64,000 bases of DNA from an uncultured Pelagibacteraceae bacterium (GTDB lineage Bacteria; Pseudomonadota; Alphaproteobacteria; Pelagibacterales; Pelagibacteraceae), in the NCBI GenBank assembly GCA_902591045.1, contig CACIZC010000001.1, forward strand, positions 110,937 to 174,936, in the 5' to 3' direction. Within the stretch, counting starts at the first letter, position 1. Every line of letters begins with the position of its first letter. Shown here in pieces: positions 61,347 to 64,000 of this stretch. The notes under the pieces were generated by a model, which was not told the origin of the DNA, searched no databases, and worked only from the letters and a program-made list of their open reading frames with translations. The translations under genes were made by a program, and so were the position numbers.

Positions 61347-62182
61347 TAAAAGTCTAAATTAATTTTTCTAACTTCCGAAACTGGTCCGGTCATAAAAATT
61401 TCTTCTCTGTAGTCAATTTCGAGTTTTCCTTCTTTAAATATAACATTGGAATTTTTCTCAACCAAACCTTGAAAAGAACCAGCAATCACAGTGGCACAGG
61501 CTGCAGTACCGCACGCTTTTGTTTGGCCAGCACCTCTTTCCCAAACATTTACTTTGATGTTTTTCTTATCCAAGACTTGAGCAAAAGTTACATTTGTTCT
61601 TTTTGGAAAGAGTGCGTGGTTTTCAATTTTTGGACCAATATTTTTTATATCAACTTTAAAACAATCTTTTACAAAAAAAATAATGTGAGGATTTCCTATG
61701 TTTAAGCAAAATCCATTTCCATATTCTTTTTTTACCAAATCAACAATAACCTGCTTTGTATTTATATTTTCTTTTAAAGGTATATCTTGCCAATTAAATT
61801 TTGGCTTTCCCATATTTATTTTTACAATTTGCTTTCCAACTATTTCAGCATTCAAGACTCTTTCTTTAGTTTTAATAATGATTTTTTTTTGATTATTTTC
61901 CTTAGAAATTAAATAAGCAATACATCTGCTTCCATTTCCACAAGCTGTTGTTTCAATTCCATCTCGATTAAAAATTTTTATCGGATATTTATTTTGTTCT
62001 TCTTTTTCCAAAGTAATTAGTTGATCAAATTCTATATTTTTTTTGCTTGCTAAATTAGCAATTTTTTCACTATTTATTTCAAGAGAAGATTGTCTTTTAT
62101 CAATAATTACAAAATTATTTCCGAGACCATCCATTCTGTAAGCGTTTATAAGCGTCATAATTTTATTAGTATCTTTATTCAT
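61346..62182 (-). CDS. dapF: Diaminopimelate epimerase
   Basis: 278 residues. Both catalytic cysteines are in place: TACGNGSRC and KACGTAACAT. The family start DGLGNNFVIID lies at about residue 18. Either ATG 62182 or ATG 62158 (eight codons later) could start translation; neither has a clear ribosome site and the second fits the usual family length better. Makes meso-DAP for peptidoglycan and lysine. Divergent from ffh. Confidence 0.95.
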   Translation of the reverse strand: MNKDTNKIMTLINAYRMDGLGNNFVIIDKRQSSLEINSEKIANLASKKNIEFDQLITLEKEEQNKYPIKIFNRDGIETTACGNGSRCIAYLISKENNQKKIIIKTKERVLNAEIVGKQIVKINMGKPKFNWQDIPLKENINTKQVIVDLVKKEYGNGFCLNIGNPHIIFFVKDCFKVDIKNIGPKIENHALFPKRTNVTFAQVLDKKNIKVNVWERGAGQTKACGTAACATVIAGSFQGLVEKNSNVIFKEGKLEIDYREEIFMTGPVSEVRKINLDF

Positions 62183-62210
62183 TGACTTTTAAAACCCTTA
62201 ATTGTAGCTT
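62182..62210 (+). promoter_or_regulatory. Candidate promoter of ffh
   Basis: TTGACT (62182-62187), 17-bp spacer, TAGCTT (62205-62210, a weak -10). Predicted initiation near 62217 would place the RNA start just ahead of the first hairpin of the ffh leader. The -35 box overlaps the dapF start codon. Confidence 0.4.
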
Positions 62211-62216
62211 CTGGTC

Positions 62217-62320
62217 ACTTCCGCAAATAGTAGATTTTGCGGTGCCTTTAGAAATAAAGGGATCGACACTAGTCAGCGAGGGTTCGCCCACTAGTGCGAT
62301 TGGTGTTGAATGAATAAAAA
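62217..62320 (+). ncRNA. Structured leader of ffh with three hairpins
   Basis: Hairpin 1: CCGCAAA (62221-62227) / TTTGCGG (62236-62242). Hairpin 2: CCTTTA-GAAA-TAAAGG (62245-62260), a GNRA-type loop. Hairpin 3: ATCG (62262-62265) and CACTAGT (62267-62273), with A62266 bulged, pair with ACTAGTG (62290-62296) and CGAT (62297-62300); inside lies GGG-TTCG-CCC (62280-62289). GC content is locally much higher than in any other intergenic DNA. From memory, a conserved ffh leader motif has been reported in Ca. Pelagibacter ubique; this is probably it. It does not look like SRP RNA: no GGAA-type apical loop domain. Confidence 0.7.
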
Positions 62321-63670
62321 ATGTTTGAAAATTTAACAAATAAATTAGAAGGAATATTTAATAAATTAAAAAAAGCTCCTTCGCTTAACGAAGCCCAGGT
62401 AGAGACTGGTCTAAAAGAAATTAGACAAGCACTACTAGCTGCTGACGTGGCATTACCAGTAGTTAAGAAATTTATAGACAATATTAAACCTAAGGCTATC
62501 GGCCAAGAAATTATTAGATCTACCTCACCAGGACAAATGCTGGTTAAGATTGTTTATGACCAATTAGTTGAAGTGTTAGGTGGCAAATCTGAAGAAATAA
62601 ACTTAAAAGCTGCTCCACCAGCATCCATATTATTGGTTGGTCTACAAGGATCTGGAAAAACAACCACAGCAGTAAAGCTTGCAAAAAATATAGAAAAAAA
62701 TTTTAAGAAGAAAATTTTACTAGTTAGTTTGGACGTCTATAGACCAGCTGCACAGGAACAATTAAAGGTTTTATGTGAAAAGAACAATTTAAATGTTCTT
62801 CCAGTAATAAAAGATCAACTTCCAATGGATATTGCAAAAAGAGCAAATAATGCAGCAAACCTTAATGGTTCTGATATTATAATTTTTGATACTGCTGGTC
62901 GTACACAAATTGATTTAAACATGATGTCTGAAATAAAAAATATTAAGGCAGAAGCTAAACCTGTTGAAACAATATTAGTAGCAGACTCTTTAACAGGGCA
63001 AATTGCCGTTAACTTGGCTTCTGAATTTGATAGAGCAGTTGAATTAACTAGTATTATTTTAACAAGGGTTGATGGAGATGGTCGAGGCGGAGCAGCTTTA
63101 AGCATGAAGCAGACGACTGGAAAGCCTATAAAATTTATAGGTGTTGGTGAAAAAATAGATGATTTTGAACCATTCCATCCAGACAGATTAGCTAACAGAA
63201 TTCTTGGTATGGGAGATATAGTTTCTTTGGTCGAAAAAGCATCACAAGATCTTGATGAAGAAAAGATTAAAGCAACAGAAGAAAACCTTAAAAAGGGGGC
63301 CTTCACTTTTGAGGATTATCTTATGCAAATAAGACAGATGAAAAAAATGGGAGGAATGGAAGGCGTTCTCTCTCTTTTACCAGGAGTAGGAAAAGTAAAA
63401 GAACAAATGCAAAATGCAAATGTAGATGAAAAGCTTTTGTCAGCAAATGAAGCAATAATTTTGTCGATGACAAAACAAGAGAGACGGAGCCCTGATATTA
63501 TCAGCGGGTCTAGACGAAAAAGAATCTCTTTGGGATCTGGAACAGATGTGCAAACAATTAATAAATTGTTAAAGCAATTTAAAATGATGTCAAAGATGAT
63601 GAAGAAAATGTCAAAAGGAAAAATGCCAGAAGGCAAAATACCTGACGAACTATTAAACAATTTAAAATGA
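62321..63670 (+). CDS. ffh: Signal recognition particle protein Ffh
   Basis: 449 residues. NG domain with GLQGSGKTTT (107-116), DVYRPAAQEQL, DTAGRTQID, RVDGDGRGGAALS, then the Met-rich M domain from about 320 with SGSRRKRISLGSG and KQFKMMSKMMKKM for RNA and signal-peptide binding. GTPase that targets membrane proteins cotranslationally. Followed 10 bp later by rpsP, the usual ffh-rpsP order. Starts after the structured leader, without a clear ribosome site. Confidence 0.97.
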   Translation: MFENLTNKLEGIFNKLKKAPSLNEAQVETGLKEIRQALLAADVALPVVKKFIDNIKPKAIGQEIIRSTSPGQMLVKIVYDQLVEVLGGKSEEINLKAAPPASILLVGLQGSGKTTTAVKLAKNIEKNFKKKILLVSLDVYRPAAQEQLKVLCEKNNLNVLPVIKDQLPMDIAKRANNAANLNGSDIIIFDTAGRTQIDLNMMSEIKNIKAEAKPVETILVADSLTGQIAVNLASEFDRAVELTSIILTRVDGDGRGGAALSMKQTTGKPIKFIGVGEKIDDFEPFHPDRLANRILGMGDIVSLVEKASQDLDEEKIKATEENLKKGAFTFEDYLMQIRQMKKMGGMEGVLSLLPGVGKVKEQMQNANVDEKLLSANEAIILSMTKQERRSPDIISGSRRKRISLGSGTDVQTINKLLKQFKMMSKMMKKMSKGKMPEGKIPDELLNNLK

Positions 63671-63680
63671 AAGGAACAAA

Positions 63681-64000
63681 ATGTTAAGAATAAGATTATC
63701 AATGGGCGGAGCAAAAAAGAGACCAATATACAAGATTGTTGTTGCTGACAGTAGATTTCCAAGAGATGGAAGATTTATTGAAAAAATTGGATTATTTAAT
63801 CCACTCCTTCCAAAAGAGAAGAAAGAAAGAATAAAAATTGAGACCGAAAGAGTCAAACATTGGATTTCAAAAGGAGCAAAACCAACGCTTAGAGTTTCTA
63901 GAATTTTGGGAGAAGCCAATATTATGCCAATGCCAAAACCTGGAAATAATCCTAAAAAAGCAATTCCAAAAAAAGATAGAAAAAAAGAAGGAAAAGAAGA
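63681..64000 (+). CDS. rpsP: 30S ribosomal protein S16, partial (runs off the window)
   Basis: 106 codons visible, no stop before the window end. LRIRLSMGGAKKRPIYKIVV and DGRFIEKIGLFNPL are S16 signatures, followed by HWISKGAKPTLRVS. After residue 85 a Lys-rich tail (PKKAIPKKDRKKEGKEE) extends past the window, longer than typical S16 of about 80-90 residues. A purine-rich AAAGGAAC sits before the ATG. Confidence 0.95.
   Translation, partial: MLRIRLSMGGAKKRPIYKIVVADSRFPRDGRFIEKIGLFNPLLPKEKKERIKIETERVKHWISKGAKPTLRVSRILGEANIMPMPKPGNNPKKAIPKKDRKKEGKE

Noticed and set aside
62183..62320. SRP (4.5S) RNA gene before ffh
   Set aside because: The hairpins are separate, and none has the conserved GGAA-capped helix 8 with its internal loops. 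The stems also run up to the ffh start, so a leader fits better.
1..64000. CRISPR arrays, insertion sequences, prophage or toxin-antitoxin genes
   Set aside because: No regularly spaced repeats, transposase, integrase or phage structural gene were found on either strand.

Overview
The window looks like a piece of a SAR11-type (Pelagibacterales) alphaproteobacterial chromosome. It is very AT-rich (about 30% GC by eye). Genes are packed almost end to end with many 1-44 nt overlaps, lysine and asparagine are overused in ordinary proteins, and there is no insertion sequence, prophage, CRISPR array or plasmid-type gene. The gene order hemH-hemE | intergenic | DUF299 (RP001-like)-maf-aroE-coaE-dnaQ is the conserved replication-origin neighbourhood known from Caulobacter and Rickettsia. 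The 273 bp between hemE and the DUF299 gene carries one perfect and three near-perfect DnaA boxes, so I call it the probable oriC.

Layout. 1-9000: haem genes, the origin, the maf-aroE-coaE-dnaQ run, secB/fxsA, Tim44-like, Smr and the HslUV protease. 9006-12346: hisBHAFE plus a HIT protein. 12348-21204: lolA-ftsK, a UbiH-like hydroxylase, a LON-domain protein, a tRNA-Gly(GCC) with a near-consensus promoter that probably also serves a pterin dehydratase, then purH, a heparinase-II/III-like protein and rpe. 21250-28977: two sodium:solute symporters, each with a small membrane protein encoded upstream, a conserved unknown, acs with an extraordinary poly-Lys/Arg N-terminus, and an EVE-domain protein. 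29046-40818: an outer-membrane barrel, tsaD, hemCD, an MscS channel, folD, an SDR, argG, an IalB-like protein, an aldo/keto reductase, a BI-1 protein, DUF2794 and yciB. 40901-45549: hspQ and the cytochrome c maturation run ccmCDEFGH. 45603-58322: a PagL-like barrel, then a hydroxy/oxo-acid island: an FMN 2-hydroxyacid oxidase, an aminotransferase, glcDEF, a D-2-hydroxyacid dehydrogenase, a TRAP transporter (DctP, DctQ, DctM) and an amidase. 58297-64000: a DMT permease, an alpha/beta hydrolase, an HPP protein, ftsY, dapF, ffh with a structured leader, and the start of rpsP.

How the parts work together. The centre and right are built for low-molecular-weight carbon: acetate-type symporter plus acetyl-CoA synthetase, and glycolate/2-hydroxyacid oxidation to glyoxylate next to enzymes that could aminate it or reduce it back, beside a TRAP importer of the oxo-acid-binding type. 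The rest is core metabolism and envelope biogenesis.

The most interesting non-textbook signals are: the polybasic extension of Acs with no alternative start codon; a three-hairpin leader of ffh; a perfect 13-bp inverted repeat with a pyrimidine-rich loop before ccmC; several promoters placed so that transcripts would be leaderless or nearly so (glcD, tsaD, BI-1, hspQ), contrasting with strong Shine-Dalgarno sites on transporter and porin genes; and the origin itself with a TTAA-N7-TTAA site. Coordinates and motifs were read by hand. Family assignments rest on recognised motifs, not on searches.
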